Below are positions 1-7,828 of a stretch of 64,000 nucleotides of DNA, in pieces. The stretch comes from Cyclobacteriaceae bacterium (GTDB lineage: Bacteria > Bacteroidota > Bacteroidia > Cytophagales > Cyclobacteriaceae). Position 1 is the stretch's first letter, and every line of letters starts with the position of its first letter. Both the position numbers and the translations under genes were made by a program. The notes beneath the pieces are model-generated. The model worked only from the letters and a program-made list of their open reading frames with translations. It was not told where the DNA came from and searched no databases. Location: assembly GCA_022842845.1 (NCBI GenBank), contig JALHOT010000010.1:1-64000 (forward strand), in the 5' to 3' direction.

Positions 1-537
1 CCAACCGTAATGATAGGCTGCCTTCCTCGTGAACACCTTTTCATCACCTGGTAAGGTATAAGGAAGTTCCTTAGCTTTTTGTTTACCTATGCTGCTGGCG
101 GGATAAAAGACAATCCTTACGCTATTTTCACCTTCTCGTAATTTGTCTTTTACTTCTTCTTTCCAATAACGAAACATATTATTGGCGATGAAAAGTAAGG
201 AATCGTTCAGGTACACATGGGCGTACGTATCAAGTCCTTCAAAGAGCAAATAAACGGCTTGATGATTTTGATGTCGATTGTAAGAAAAAGTTTTTTGGTA
301 TTCCCAAGCCGTGGTATCAATCCATTGGAGCGTTAACTCATTCGATTCGAAAAAGGGATCTTCAATAATGTTATTTGCCAGAAGATCAGTATGGATAGTG
401 CCGGGCACTTTGGCGTTAAGCCATTCTCCTGCTTTGACTTGTCTGAATTGCCACCCTTGTGTGAGATCTACTTTTTCTATTTGAGCCTTCGCTCCAAGGC
501 TTAGATGCAGACAAATAAAAAGTAGAAGCCTGCGCAT
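1..537 (-). CDS. Beta-mannosidase, GH2 family (5' part only)
   Basis: The N-terminal 179 codons of a glycoside hydrolase family 2 protein; the rest lies beyond base 1. Residues 1-19 (MRRLLLFICLHLSLGAKAQ) are a signal peptide, so the enzyme is exported, probably to the periplasm. The visible part is the GH2 sugar-binding domain, with PGTIHTDL near residue 41 and GDEKVFTRKAAYHYGW at the cut end, both typical of beta-mannosidases, which remove terminal beta-1,4-mannose. The catalytic domain is not visible. The ATG is at 535-537, only 4 bp after the stop of the hexosaminidase gene, so it is the last visible gene of a four-gene operon. Family assignment is firm; exact substrate is inference from neighbours. 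Confidence 0.85.
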   Translation of the reverse strand, partial: MRRLLLFICLHLSLGAKAQIEKVDLTQGWQFRQVKAGEWLNAKVPGTIHTDLLANNIIEDPFFESNELTLQWIDTTAWEYQKTFSYNRHQNHQAVYLLFEGLDTYAHVYLNDSLLFIANNMFRYWKEEVKDKLREGENSVRIVFYPASSIGKQKAKELPYTLPGDEKVFTRKAAYHYGW

Positions 538-541
538 ATTT

Positions 542-2143
542 TTATTTGTTTTTATCTACCAGAAAATGTTTAGCATAATTGGCTTTCTCTATGTCCAGTA
601 CAAAGCGGTGTGCTTTCATTCTTTTCAAAAAAGAATCGTAATTCTTCAGCGAAGCAGGTGTCCACAGATTTTCTGCTAGCGCACACATCCGTGGCAAGGC
701 CATATACTCAAGCTGTTTAAAGTCAGGAATGTATTCTGTCCAGAGATTACCTTGCGCACCTAATATATATTGCTGTTCATCTTTAGTTAGGTCTGCAGGG
801 ATTGGATTGTATTGATAAACAGCATCTAAAGGATTGAAGCCACCGATGGCCAACGGTTCTTTGTCTTTGTCCTTCACCTGGTAATGATCAAAATAGCAAG
901 GTTGCCCTGGTGACATGACCACCGGATGCTTGAGTCGCGCTGCCACTATTCCTCCTTCAGTACCTCTCCAACTCATCACAGAAGCATTGGGAGCCAGGCC
1001 TCCTTCGAGTATTTCATCCCAGCCAATAATGTGTCTGCCTTTACTGTTAACAAATTTCTCGATGCGTGTGATGAAGTAGCTTTGCAGATCATGTTCGTCT
1101 TTTAACTGGTTGTCCTTCATCCTTTGCTGACACTTGTCACAAGCTTTCCATCTTGTCTTTGGGCATTCATCTCCTCCAATGTGTATGTACTTGCCAGGAA
1201 ACAGACTGATCACTTCGTCTAATACATTTTCTAAGAATGTAAATGTTTCCTCCTTACCTGCACAAAAAACATCATCAAACACACCCCAGGTAATGGCAGG
1301 GGTAAAGGGACCGCCTGTACAAGAAATTTCCGGATAGGCCGAAAGCGCTGCTAAAGCATGACCGGGCATTTCTATCTCTGGTACTATGGTAATGTGGCGG
1401 GCACTTGCATATGCTATCACTTCTTTAATATCTTCTTGTGTATAAAAGCCACCATGTGGTATGTTGTCGCTTGGAGCAGTGGTAGAGTATGGGCCGATAA
1501 TGGTTCCGCTGCGCATAGATCCTACCTCGGTGAGTTTAGGATATTTCTTTATTGCGATGCGCCATCCCTGATCTTCTGTGAGGTGCCAATGAAAGGTATT
1601 CAGTTTATGCAAGGCCAGGTAGTCGAGATACTTCATTACTTCTTGCTTGCTAAAAAAATGCCGGCAAACATCCAGGTGCATTCCCCTCCATTGAAATGAA
1701 GGCTGATCCTGAATTTGCATGCTGGGAAGCATTATTATTTTGCTTTTATCCTGATGCTGCACTATTAGTTGATATAAAGATTGCAGTCCGTAAAAGATAC
1801 CCGCGGCAGAACCTTGTAAAGTAATTCCTTTTGTGTCAATGTTCAGTATATACGCTTCAGGATGTTGTAGAGGCGCAAGCTTTAGCTTGATGGTTTGTTT
1901 GGCACTTGACTGTCGCTGTGTCTTAAAGGTAAAGCCAACCGCTTTTTCGATCTGTGCATTGAAAGCGCTTATTTCAGGGCTCAGTTTTTGGCTTTCATCG
2001 ACTATCACAAATTCTTTGATAAGCTTCAGGTTTCCTGAATTAATCACCACTGAAACAGGTTGGGGAATTATGTTGTGGGAGGCTTGTGCAAATAAGTTAC
2101 ACGCTGCAAAAATGGAAGCAATGAGGATAGCAATTCTTTTCAT
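542..2143 (-). CDS. Beta-N-acetylhexosaminidase, GH20
   Basis: Exported glycoside hydrolase of family 20, about 533 aa, removing terminal beta-linked GlcNAc or GalNAc by substrate-assisted catalysis. A signal peptide (MKRIAILIASIFAACNLFAQA) is followed by a GH20b-like alpha/beta domain (about residues 20-140) and a catalytic barrel starting at FQWRGMHLDVCRHF. The catalytic Asp-Glu pair is in HIGGDECPKTRW near residue 324; NTFHWHLTEDQGWR is another family hallmark. I prefer the ATG at 2143 over the upstream one at 2161: it starts the signal peptide directly and overlaps the kinase stop as ATGA, a translational-coupling arrangement. Context (sugar transporter, ROK kinase, beta-mannosidase) suggests a role in trimming N-glycan-like or chitobiose-containing glycans. 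Confidence 0.92.
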   Translation of the reverse strand: MKRIAILIASIFAACNLFAQASHNIIPQPVSVVINSGNLKLIKEFVIVDESQKLSPEISAFNAQIEKAVGFTFKTQRQSSAKQTIKLKLAPLQHPEAYILNIDTKGITLQGSAAGIFYGLQSLYQLIVQHQDKSKIIMLPSMQIQDQPSFQWRGMHLDVCRHFFSKQEVMKYLDYLALHKLNTFHWHLTEDQGWRIAIKKYPKLTEVGSMRSGTIIGPYSTTAPSDNIPHGGFYTQEDIKEVIAYASARHITIVPEIEMPGHALAALSAYPEISCTGGPFTPAITWGVFDDVFCAGKEETFTFLENVLDEVISLFPGKYIHIGGDECPKTRWKACDKCQQRMKDNQLKDEHDLQSYFITRIEKFVNSKGRHIIGWDEILEGGLAPNASVMSWRGTEGGIVAARLKHPVVMSPGQPCYFDHYQVKDKDKEPLAIGGFNPLDAVYQYNPIPADLTKDEQQYILGAQGNLWTEYIPDFKQLEYMALPRMCALAENLWTPASLKNYDSFLKRMKAHRFVLDIEKANYAKHFLVDKNK

Positions 2144-3066
2144 AGTGTTTCTTTTTGCCAAATAAGAGAGGCTGCACCCAGAATGGCAGCATCGCTTTCT
2201 TTGAGTGTGGAAGTCAACAGTTTTACTTTTCCGCGATACAGGTTATGAAGATTTTTGTTGAAGTGTTCTTGTGTTGGCTGCAACAATAAATTACCAGCTT
2301 GTACCAAACCACCAAAAAGTATAATGGCTTCAGGACTGGTGTAAGCAACGGCATTCGCTAAGGCAAGTCCAAGTTTTTCGCCTGTTATTGTAAAGGCTTT
2401 CAAGGCTTGTTCATTACCCTCACTGGCAAGTTGATAAATCTGTTGTGCTTGCAAGGATGAGGATGGAACCAGTTCTTGATAAGTCCTAACAATACCAGAG
2501 GCAGAACAATACGTTTCCAGACAGCCTCTTCGTCCACACCCACAGGCGCGACCATTGACTTCAATGATGGTGTGGCCAAGTTCACCGGCAAAGCCATCAT
2601 GTCCGTAGACTAATTGTCCGTGTACATATAAGCCGCTACCCAAACCTGTGCCCAGGGTAATGATGATGAAGTCATTGAAGGGCTTCGCGGCTCCGTATAA
2701 CTTTTCACCCATTGCAGCTGCATTCGCATCGTTAGTAACAACACAAGGTTGTTGCAGGGCTTCATTAAAAAGTTTCGCGACAGGAATGATCCCTTTCCAC
2801 AAAAGATTGGGTGCATATTCTATACAGCCTGAGTAAAAATTTCCATTGGGGGCTCCGATGCCACAGCCAAGTAAATGATCGGTTCCAATAGATCGGTTAG
2901 CAACTTCTATTTTGCCAGCAGCATGTGATACCAGCAAGCTAAAGTCATCGAATTGCTTGGTGGGAAAACTATCCTTCCAAACAATATCGCCTTGTTTGTT
3001 AACCAGGCCAAGGGCTACGTTGGTTCCTCCAATATCAATGCCCGCTACCAGTGCTTGTTGTAGCAT
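2140..3066 (-). CDS. ROK family sugar kinase (glucokinase or GlcNAc kinase type)
   Basis: Cytoplasmic ATP-dependent sugar kinase of the ROK family, 308 aa, the usual length. The phosphate-binding motif is DIGGTN at residues 11-16, the catalytic base is Asp113 in VTNDANAAAMGE, and the ROK zinc site is complete: His165 plus Cys175, Cys177 and Cys182 in CGCGRRGCLE. The sugar is glucose, GlcNAc or mannose; sequence alone does not decide, but the hexosaminidase downstream favours GlcNAc. Its ATG lies inside the end of the transporter gene (32-bp overlap) and its TGA overlaps the next ATG, so it is the second gene of a tightly coupled operon. No better start is available because DIGGTN is only ten residues from the N-terminus. 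Confidence 0.9.
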   Translation of the reverse strand: MLQQALVAGIDIGGTNVALGLVNKQGDIVWKDSFPTKQFDDFSLLVSHAAGKIEVANRSIGTDHLLGCGIGAPNGNFYSGCIEYAPNLLWKGIIPVAKLFNEALQQPCVVTNDANAAAMGEKLYGAAKPFNDFIIITLGTGLGSGLYVHGQLVYGHDGFAGELGHTIIEVNGRACGCGRRGCLETYCSASGIVRTYQELVPSSSLQAQQIYQLASEGNEQALKAFTITGEKLGLALANAVAYTSPEAIILFGGLVQAGNLLLQPTQEHFNKNLHNLYRGKVKLLTSTLKESDAAILGAASLIWQKETL

Positions 3067-4492
3067 AGTAGTCGATTCCTTGAGATTTCAAAATAGCGCT
3101 TACTTTCCAGGCATAGTATGCCAGGTATGCAAAACAAGCTACACCTACCAGATAGCTCCACTGGATGCCCAGCAAGGCATCGCTGGCCACGTAACCTTGT
3201 ACTAAGCTTACAATGCCACCACCCATAATCATCATGATTAATAAGCTTGAACCTTCATTGGTGTGTTTGCCGAGACCGGCTACTGCCAAAGTAAAAATAC
3301 AAGGCCACAAGGTGCTGCAAAAAAGACCTACACTGATAAAGGCATAAACACTGACCATTCCTTCGGTAAGCATGCCGACAAACAAGGCAGTAATGCCCAT
3401 CAAAGAAAAGATCAGTAGCTGACGAGCAGGATTTCCTTTGCTGAGGTAATCACCGGCCACCATCACCAAAATAACCAAGGCATAAATGTAGAATGGCGTA
3501 ATATCATGGCTCGCAATTTTGATCACTCCCAAAAAGAACGCAAAAGCCAGGTAAGGCATAATAAGACGTAAAATTTTCTTAGCGCCATCATTGATATTAA
3601 AAGCGCCTACAGAAGAGGTCCAGCGACCAATCATTAAACTTGCCCAGTATAAAGAAACAAAAGGAGCAATGCGGTCGGTAGGGGTTTGCAAATGTTGTTG
3701 CATGTATTCAGGTAAGTTACTGGCAGTAGACACTTCTACACCCACGTATACAAAAATGCCAAGCATACCCATCCACAATTGTGGGTATTTGATAGCACTA
3801 GATTTTTCAGCAGCCACGGGTACATCGCCCGCTTCATCATCTGTAACAGCGTGTATTTTATTAGGGATAGAAGAGAATACAAAGATGACAGCGACTACAA
3901 TGAATGCGGCACCTAAAATCAGGTAAGGTGTTTTTACACTTTCGATGCTCGCGATGGAAGCGCCCCCACCAGTCGAAAGTGATCCAAAAATAGCAAAGCT
4001 TACAATGAGAGGTCCAATTGTGGTACCCATGTTGTTGATACCTCCGGCCAGGCTTAATCGCTGAGAACCTTTCTTAGGATCGCCCATCACAATGGCCAAA
4101 GGGTTGGCAGCGGTTTGTTGTAATGAGAAACCTAAACCCACAATGAAAAGACCGGTGATCATCAAGCTAAAAGAAGCAGATTCTGCCGCAGGGTAAAACA
4201 AAAGGGTTCCCAAGGCAGAGATTACAAGTCCCAGTGCAATACCATTCCTATATCCAATACGATTCAGAATATCGCCACCCGAGGTTTTGGAGGCCATAAA
4301 GTAGATGAGTGCTCCTACCGTGTAGGCGATATAAAAGGCAAACGAAATCATTTGCGACTGCCATTGCTCCAGATTAAGTTTTTCTTTGAATACCGGAATA
4401 AGGATATCGTTACTGGCGGCTACAAAGCCCCAGAAAAAGAAAACTGAAATCAGTGTGAGCAGGGCAAGGTTTGAAGATTTATTAGATGACAT
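3035..4492 (-). CDS. FucP-type MFS sugar transporter (NagP-like)
   Basis: Inner-membrane proton/sugar symporter of the FHS (fucose-galactose-hexose) branch of the major facilitator superfamily, 485 aa with about 12 hydrophobic segments. The N-terminal FFFWGFVAASNDILIPVFK and the segment GFSLQQTAANPLAIVMG near residue 130 are characteristic of this group, which in Bacteroidota includes GlcNAc permeases (NagP) and glucose/galactose permeases. It is the first gene of the operon transporter-kinase-hexosaminidase-mannosidase, and its last 10 codons overlap the kinase start. The substrate is therefore inferred to be GlcNAc, mannose or a small glycan product. Family is certain, substrate is not. Confidence 0.85.
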   Translation of the reverse strand: MSSNKSSNLALLTLISVFFFWGFVAASNDILIPVFKEKLNLEQWQSQMISFAFYIAYTVGALIYFMASKTSGGDILNRIGYRNGIALGLVISALGTLLFYPAAESASFSLMITGLFIVGLGFSLQQTAANPLAIVMGDPKKGSQRLSLAGGINNMGTTIGPLIVSFAIFGSLSTGGGASIASIESVKTPYLILGAAFIVVAVIFVFSSIPNKIHAVTDDEAGDVPVAAEKSSAIKYPQLWMGMLGIFVYVGVEVSTASNLPEYMQQHLQTPTDRIAPFVSLYWASLMIGRWTSSVGAFNINDGAKKILRLIMPYLAFAFFLGVIKIASHDITPFYIYALVILVMVAGDYLSKGNPARQLLIFSLMGITALFVGMLTEGMVSVYAFISVGLFCSTLWPCIFTLAVAGLGKHTNEGSSLLIMMIMGGGIVSLVQGYVASDALLGIQWSYLVGVACFAYLAYYAWKVSAILKSQGIDYYATTSTGSGH

Positions 4493-4528
4493 GTAGGAAA
4501 AGAGTTTAAGACCTGTAATATATTCAAA

Positions 4529-4536
4529 TAACTTTA
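4529..4536 (+). promoter_or_regulatory. Candidate Bacteroidota promoter upstream of the exported protein gene
   Basis: TAACTTTA at 4529-4536 resembles the -7 consensus TAnnTTTG (one mismatch) and a TTTA at 4505-4508 lies 20 bp upstream as a -33-like element. Transcription from here would cover the structured segment at 4619-4723 and the gene at 4788. Inference from pattern only. Confidence 0.3.
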
Positions 4537-4618
4537 AGAATGCCTAAGGATTTAACCAAGAGGTTTAATTCCAGCAGGTTTCGGTTGGATGATGAAACAC
4601 TTACTCATACCTTAAAAA

Positions 4619-4723
4619 GGACTTTCTGCAGAAGTCCCTTTACCCACCAACTCCTTGCTTTATAAGAATATCACCTCCTGACTTCCAGGTGTAGCGGGTA
4701 AAGGACTTTTGTAAAAAGTTGGT
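4619..4723 (+). other. Structured intergenic segment with pseudoknot-like complementarity
   Basis: Four complementary blocks are seen. Block A (4632-4645, AAGTCCCTTTACCC) pairs with A' (4696-4708, GGGTAAAGGACTT) with one bulge; block B (4646-4652, ACCAACT) pairs with B' (4717-4723, AGTTGGT). The order A-B-A'-B' is that of a pseudoknot. Between B and A' sits a small hairpin (CACCT 4672-4676 / AGGTG 4687-4691), and 4619-4637 can form an alternative hairpin that competes for block A. The segment ends about 65 nt before the start at 4788, so it could be a leader RNA or a small RNA. The function is unknown. Confidence 0.4.
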
Positions 4724-4787
4724 TTTGGTGAGCATTTAAAATTTGTTTTTCTTTGAATTTAGACTATTCATCATAACGATTACTCAC

Positions 4788-5417
4788 ATGTTGTGCATTC
4801 TTTATTCAAGGCTTAGACGATCTGCTCTGCCTGTCATATTCTTTATGCTAAGCTTTGCCTGTTATGGGCAAACAGTTGAAACATGGGCTCATACCAGAGT
4901 TGGTGCAGCCAATGATAGAGTTAATCTTTTAATCAATGGCCTGGACTCTGTTCACATTGGCGATCATTTGAGTTCCACAGGCGCCAGCAATAGAAAAATA
5001 ATAACAAAGGAAGATGAATACAGATTTGAATTTGTTAAGAACACCCAACAGGAAATACTGTATAATTCAGCCAATGAAAAGTTAGCCACCTGTTCAGGGA
5101 GAAACATTAGCTTTTTTACCTGCGTGAATGAAAATGGTGATCGTTATACGATGAAAAAATCAGGGAATAAATCCTGGGATTATTTTATCAATGACCAGCT
5201 GGCGATTAAAGGCCACTTATTGGATGGGACTCAGTTTCAAATCCATACGATCCAGGATAATATGTCAGGGATTGAGTTAGCTAAAATCATGTCGTATGCC
5301 TATACTTCTGAGGTAGTCCATAACAAGCAAAATGCACCTATTTACATCGGATTAATAGTTGCAGGCGTTTTATTACGCGTTGCGATGGCGGCTGCCAGTG
5401 GTCCTCAGACGCCATAA
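4788..5417 (+). CDS. Exported protein of unknown function with C-terminal membrane helix
   Basis: I do not recognise this 209-aa protein. An N-terminal hydrophobic segment (about residues 10-27, ending FACYGQ) looks like a signal peptide, so the body is outside the cytoplasm. The middle is polar and mixed in character (for example MKKSGNKSWDYFINDQL), and the C-terminus has one clear hydrophobic helix (IYIGLIVAGVLLRVAMAAA, about residues 183-201), so the protein is probably anchored in a membrane. The ATG at 4788 is chosen because it begins the signal peptide; an in-frame TTG at 4743 would add 15 unlikely residues. It converges with the bicarbonate transporter gene, 18 bp away, and follows a structured leader. 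Confidence 0.6.
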   Translation: MLCILYSRLRRSALPVIFFMLSFACYGQTVETWAHTRVGAANDRVNLLINGLDSVHIGDHLSSTGASNRKIITKEDEYRFEFVKNTQQEILYNSANEKLATCSGRNISFFTCVNENGDRYTMKKSGNKSWDYFINDQLAIKGHLLDGTQFQIHTIQDNMSGIELAKIMSYAYTSEVVHNKQNAPIYIGLIVAGVLLRVAMAAASGPQTP

Positions 5418-5435
5418 GGAAGTCCACACCAGACC

Positions 5436-6398
5436 CTAGTAATTTTGCACAATTAGAAAGTATATTGGCATACCCAAGGTGATATTAAAGGGAAATGTAA
5501 TGGCCAAAGCCATCGGGAAATAGATTCCGGGGTTGGCCTTTGGTGCTGCGATCTTCATGGCAGCTGGTACTGCGATGTAGGAAGCACTGGCGGCCAATAC
5601 CGCAAAGATGAATCTGTTGGCGATATTGTCTGACACAGATGCACTCAGGATTGCTACTGCCACGCCATTGATTAGTGGAATGACCAGGGCAAAGACGGTC
5701 AGGAAACCACCACTCTTAATAAAGTCGTTAAGCTTCTTGCCACTCACAATACCCATGTCCAGTAAAAAGATGGCAAGAAAGCCTTTGAAAAGATCATTGG
5801 TAAAGGGTTTAATCCCCTGCGCCTGTTGGTCATTGGCCAAGAGGCCGATGACCAAGCTACCTAAAATAAGGAGAACACTACCATTGGTAAATGAATGCTT
5901 AATAATGCTTCTTAATCTGGGGCCTTCAGCATTAGATTCTCCAAATAGACGGATGAGGATCACGCCAATGATGATGGAGGGTGCTTCCATTAAGGCCATG
6001 GTAGCAACCATGTAGCCATTAGGGCTTAAAGATTGTGTCTCCAAAAAGGATAGGGCTGTCACAAATGTCACAGCACTCACAGATCCATAACTGGCAGCAA
6101 TAGCCCCTGCATCGTCACCTCCTAATCTTTTTCGAAGTAAAAAGAAGACATAAAATGGAATAACGGCAGCAATACTAATTCCAAAAACAACTGCTTTAAT
6201 AATATCCAGGCTAAACTCGCTGTGAGCCAATTCTTGGCCGCCTTTAAACCCAATGGAAAGCAATAAGTAAAGTGATATAAACTTTGAGGATGAATCAGGA
6301 ATGCATAGATCGCTTTTAAATCTAACTGCCAGAATTCCCAGGACAAAGAATAATAGTGCAGGGTTGGTTAGGTTATCCAGCAGTAAAGAGAAATCCAT
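5436..6398 (-). CDS. sbtA: SbtA-type sodium-dependent bicarbonate transporter family protein
   Basis: Inner-membrane protein of 320 aa with about ten hydrophobic segments, matching the Na+/bicarbonate symporter family (SbtA, formerly DUF897). Typical features are the early segment LTNPALLFFVLGILAVRF followed by SLYLLLSIGFKGGQEL, and the second-half repeat FLLDMGIVSGKKL; the two inverted half-repeats of the family are evident. It would bring bicarbonate into the cell, probably for anaplerotic carboxylation rather than CO2 fixation, since no carboxysome or RuBisCO gene is nearby. It lies 41 bp downstream of a small helical protein gene in a likely two-gene operon that is divergent from a LysR regulator. 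No SbtB (PII-like) partner is present here. The family is clear; transport substrate is inferred. Confidence 0.8.
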   Translation of the reverse strand: MDFSLLLDNLTNPALLFFVLGILAVRFKSDLCIPDSSSKFISLYLLLSIGFKGGQELAHSEFSLDIIKAVVFGISIAAVIPFYVFFLLRKRLGGDDAGAIAASYGSVSAVTFVTALSFLETQSLSPNGYMVATMALMEAPSIIIGVILIRLFGESNAEGPRLRSIIKHSFTNGSVLLILGSLVIGLLANDQQAQGIKPFTNDLFKGFLAIFLLDMGIVSGKKLNDFIKSGGFLTVFALVIPLINGVAVAILSASVSDNIANRFIFAVLAASASYIAVPAAMKIAAPKANPGIYFPMALAITFPFNITLGMPIYFLIVQNY

Positions 6399-6439
6399 TG
6401 AGTATAGTTTTTGACAGTTTTAATATGCTATTCAATCGT

Positions 6440-6757
6440 TTATTGTATACGCAAAATTAACGGACACTCAATTTCAACTTTTTGGTTATTTCTCTCTGCT
6501 TCGTCAAGCACTGCCTTCACCCTTTCAGTAAGGTCAAAGAGTTCGTCAATTCTTTTTTCAGAATGAGAGGTGTCTCCACTGCCCTGTTCCTGCATGATTT
6601 GAATGAGCCTGCTATGGAAGTTTATTTTGTTATGGAGCATGTCAAGCAAAATTCTTCTTGCATCCGAAGCGGCAAAAGCGCCATTGATCAAGTGAGCTCT
6701 TTCAACTTCCTTGATTTGAGCCTCTTTTGAAGGACTTTCGTTCTTTAGCTGTTCCAT
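6440..6757 (-). CDS. Small helical protein of unknown function upstream of sbtA
   Basis: A 105-aa protein with no signal peptide and no membrane segment. It is strongly charged and predicted largely helical (ERAHLINGAFAASDARRILL, then RIDELFDLTERVKAVLDEAE), suggesting a helical bundle or coiled coil; the last ten residues (IECPLILRIQ) are hydrophobic. It is not a PII-like protein, so it is not the SbtB that partners SbtA in cyanobacteria. Position as first gene of an operon with sbtA, facing a LysR gene, suggests a role in bicarbonate or carbon sensing, but that is inference from context only. I have no family name for it. Confidence 0.65.
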   Translation of the reverse strand: MEQLKNESPSKEAQIKEVERAHLINGAFAASDARRILLDMLHNKINFHSRLIQIMQEQGSGDTSHSEKRIDELFDLTERVKAVLDEAERNNQKVEIECPLILRIQ

Positions 6758-6833
6758 AATCTGTTTTGTTTATTTCCGACCGCAAAAGTCTATAACCTAA
6801 TACATATATTTTTATTTATATTTGTTATATTAC

Positions 6834-6852
6834 TCATAAATATAATTTATGA
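6834..6852. promoter_or_regulatory. Palindrome over the LysR gene start codon, candidate operator
   Basis: TCATAAATATAATTTATGA is a 19-bp palindrome (8-bp arms, ATA centre) that includes the ATG at 6849-6851. It fits the dyad style of LysR-family sites (T-N11-A) and lies in the 91-bp AT-rich space between the divergent LysR and sbtA operons. A regulator bound here would block its own translation start region and could control both directions. Palindrome is seen; operator role is inferred. Confidence 0.45.
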
Positions 6853-7775
6853 ATTACACCCTCCATCAATTGCAGGTATTCCTGAAAGTAGCTCAGCTAC
6901 AAAGTATTACGAAGGCTGCCAGCGAGTTGCATTTAACCCAACCGGCTGTATCTATTCAACTCAAAAACTTACAGGATCAGTTTGAAATTCCACTCACAGA
7001 AGTGGTGGGGCGTAAATTGTATGTGACAGATTTCGGTAGCGAGATCGCTAAAGTAGCGCAGGAAATTTTGAATCAGGTGGATGAGATCAACAGTAAGACG
7101 CTCGCCTATAAGGGCCATCTGACAGGTCGATTAAAAATTTCTGTTGTTTCCACGGGCAAATATGTGATGCCCTATTTCTTAAGTGATTTTTTAAAGGAAC
7201 ATCCTGCAGTTGAGCTATTGCTTGATGTAACGAATAAAGCCAAGGTATTGGAAGATCTGGAGAAAAATGAAGTTGACTTTTCATTAGTGTCAGTTTTGCC
7301 TTTGCACTTGCAGGTTGAGAAAATTGAATTGCTACAGAATAAATTATTTCTGGTTGGCAACAGTGAAAAGCAATTTCGTAAGCAAGCTTATGATAAAAAA
7401 TTATTCGAAACCCTCCCTTTGATCTATCGGGAACAAGGCTCAGGAACTCGCTATGTGATGGAGAATTTTATTCAAAAGAATAAACTACCAGTACGTAAGA
7501 AAATGGAATTAACCAGTAATGAGGCTGTGAAGCAGGCAGTAATTGCGGGGCTTGGATTTTCCATTATGCCACTCATTGGTATTAAAAATGAGTTAATGGA
7601 CAACGATTTACAGATCATCCCCATGAAAGGTTTTCCCATTAAATCAACCTGGCACATGATCTGGTTAAAGGGTAAAAACCTTTCACCGGTTGCAAAAGCT
7701 TTTTTGCAACATTTGAAAAGTGAGAAAGCTAGAATTATTCAAGAGCGTTTTGCCTGGTATGAGGATTACGCTTAA
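6849..7775 (+). CDS. LysR-type regulator, CbbR/CynR-like
   Basis: DNA-binding transcription regulator, 308 aa, standard LysR length. The N-terminal winged helix-turn-helix (residues 1-60) is typical: LHQLQVFLKVAQLQSITKAA followed by LTQPAVSIQLKNL. The rest is a two-lobed effector-binding domain starting near residue 90 (GRLKISVVSTGKYVMPYFL), closest in style to CbbR, the regulator of CO2-related genes. It is transcribed divergently from the small helical protein and sbtA genes, with a palindrome across its own start, so it most likely controls bicarbonate uptake and itself in response to a metabolite. Effector is not known. It converges with valS, 53 bp away. Confidence 0.88.
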   Translation: MNYTLHQLQVFLKVAQLQSITKAASELHLTQPAVSIQLKNLQDQFEIPLTEVVGRKLYVTDFGSEIAKVAQEILNQVDEINSKTLAYKGHLTGRLKISVVSTGKYVMPYFLSDFLKEHPAVELLLDVTNKAKVLEDLEKNEVDFSLVSVLPLHLQVEKIELLQNKLFLVGNSEKQFRKQAYDKKLFETLPLIYREQGSGTRYVMENFIQKNKLPVRKKMELTSNEAVKQAVIAGLGFSIMPLIGIKNELMDNDLQIIPMKGFPIKSTWHMIWLKGKNLSPVAKAFLQHLKSEKARIIQERFAWYEDYA

Positions 7776-7828
7776 TAAATGAGAGCTGTCTAGTAAAAGG
7801 TACTTCCTGTGAAAGTAAGCACCCTTAA

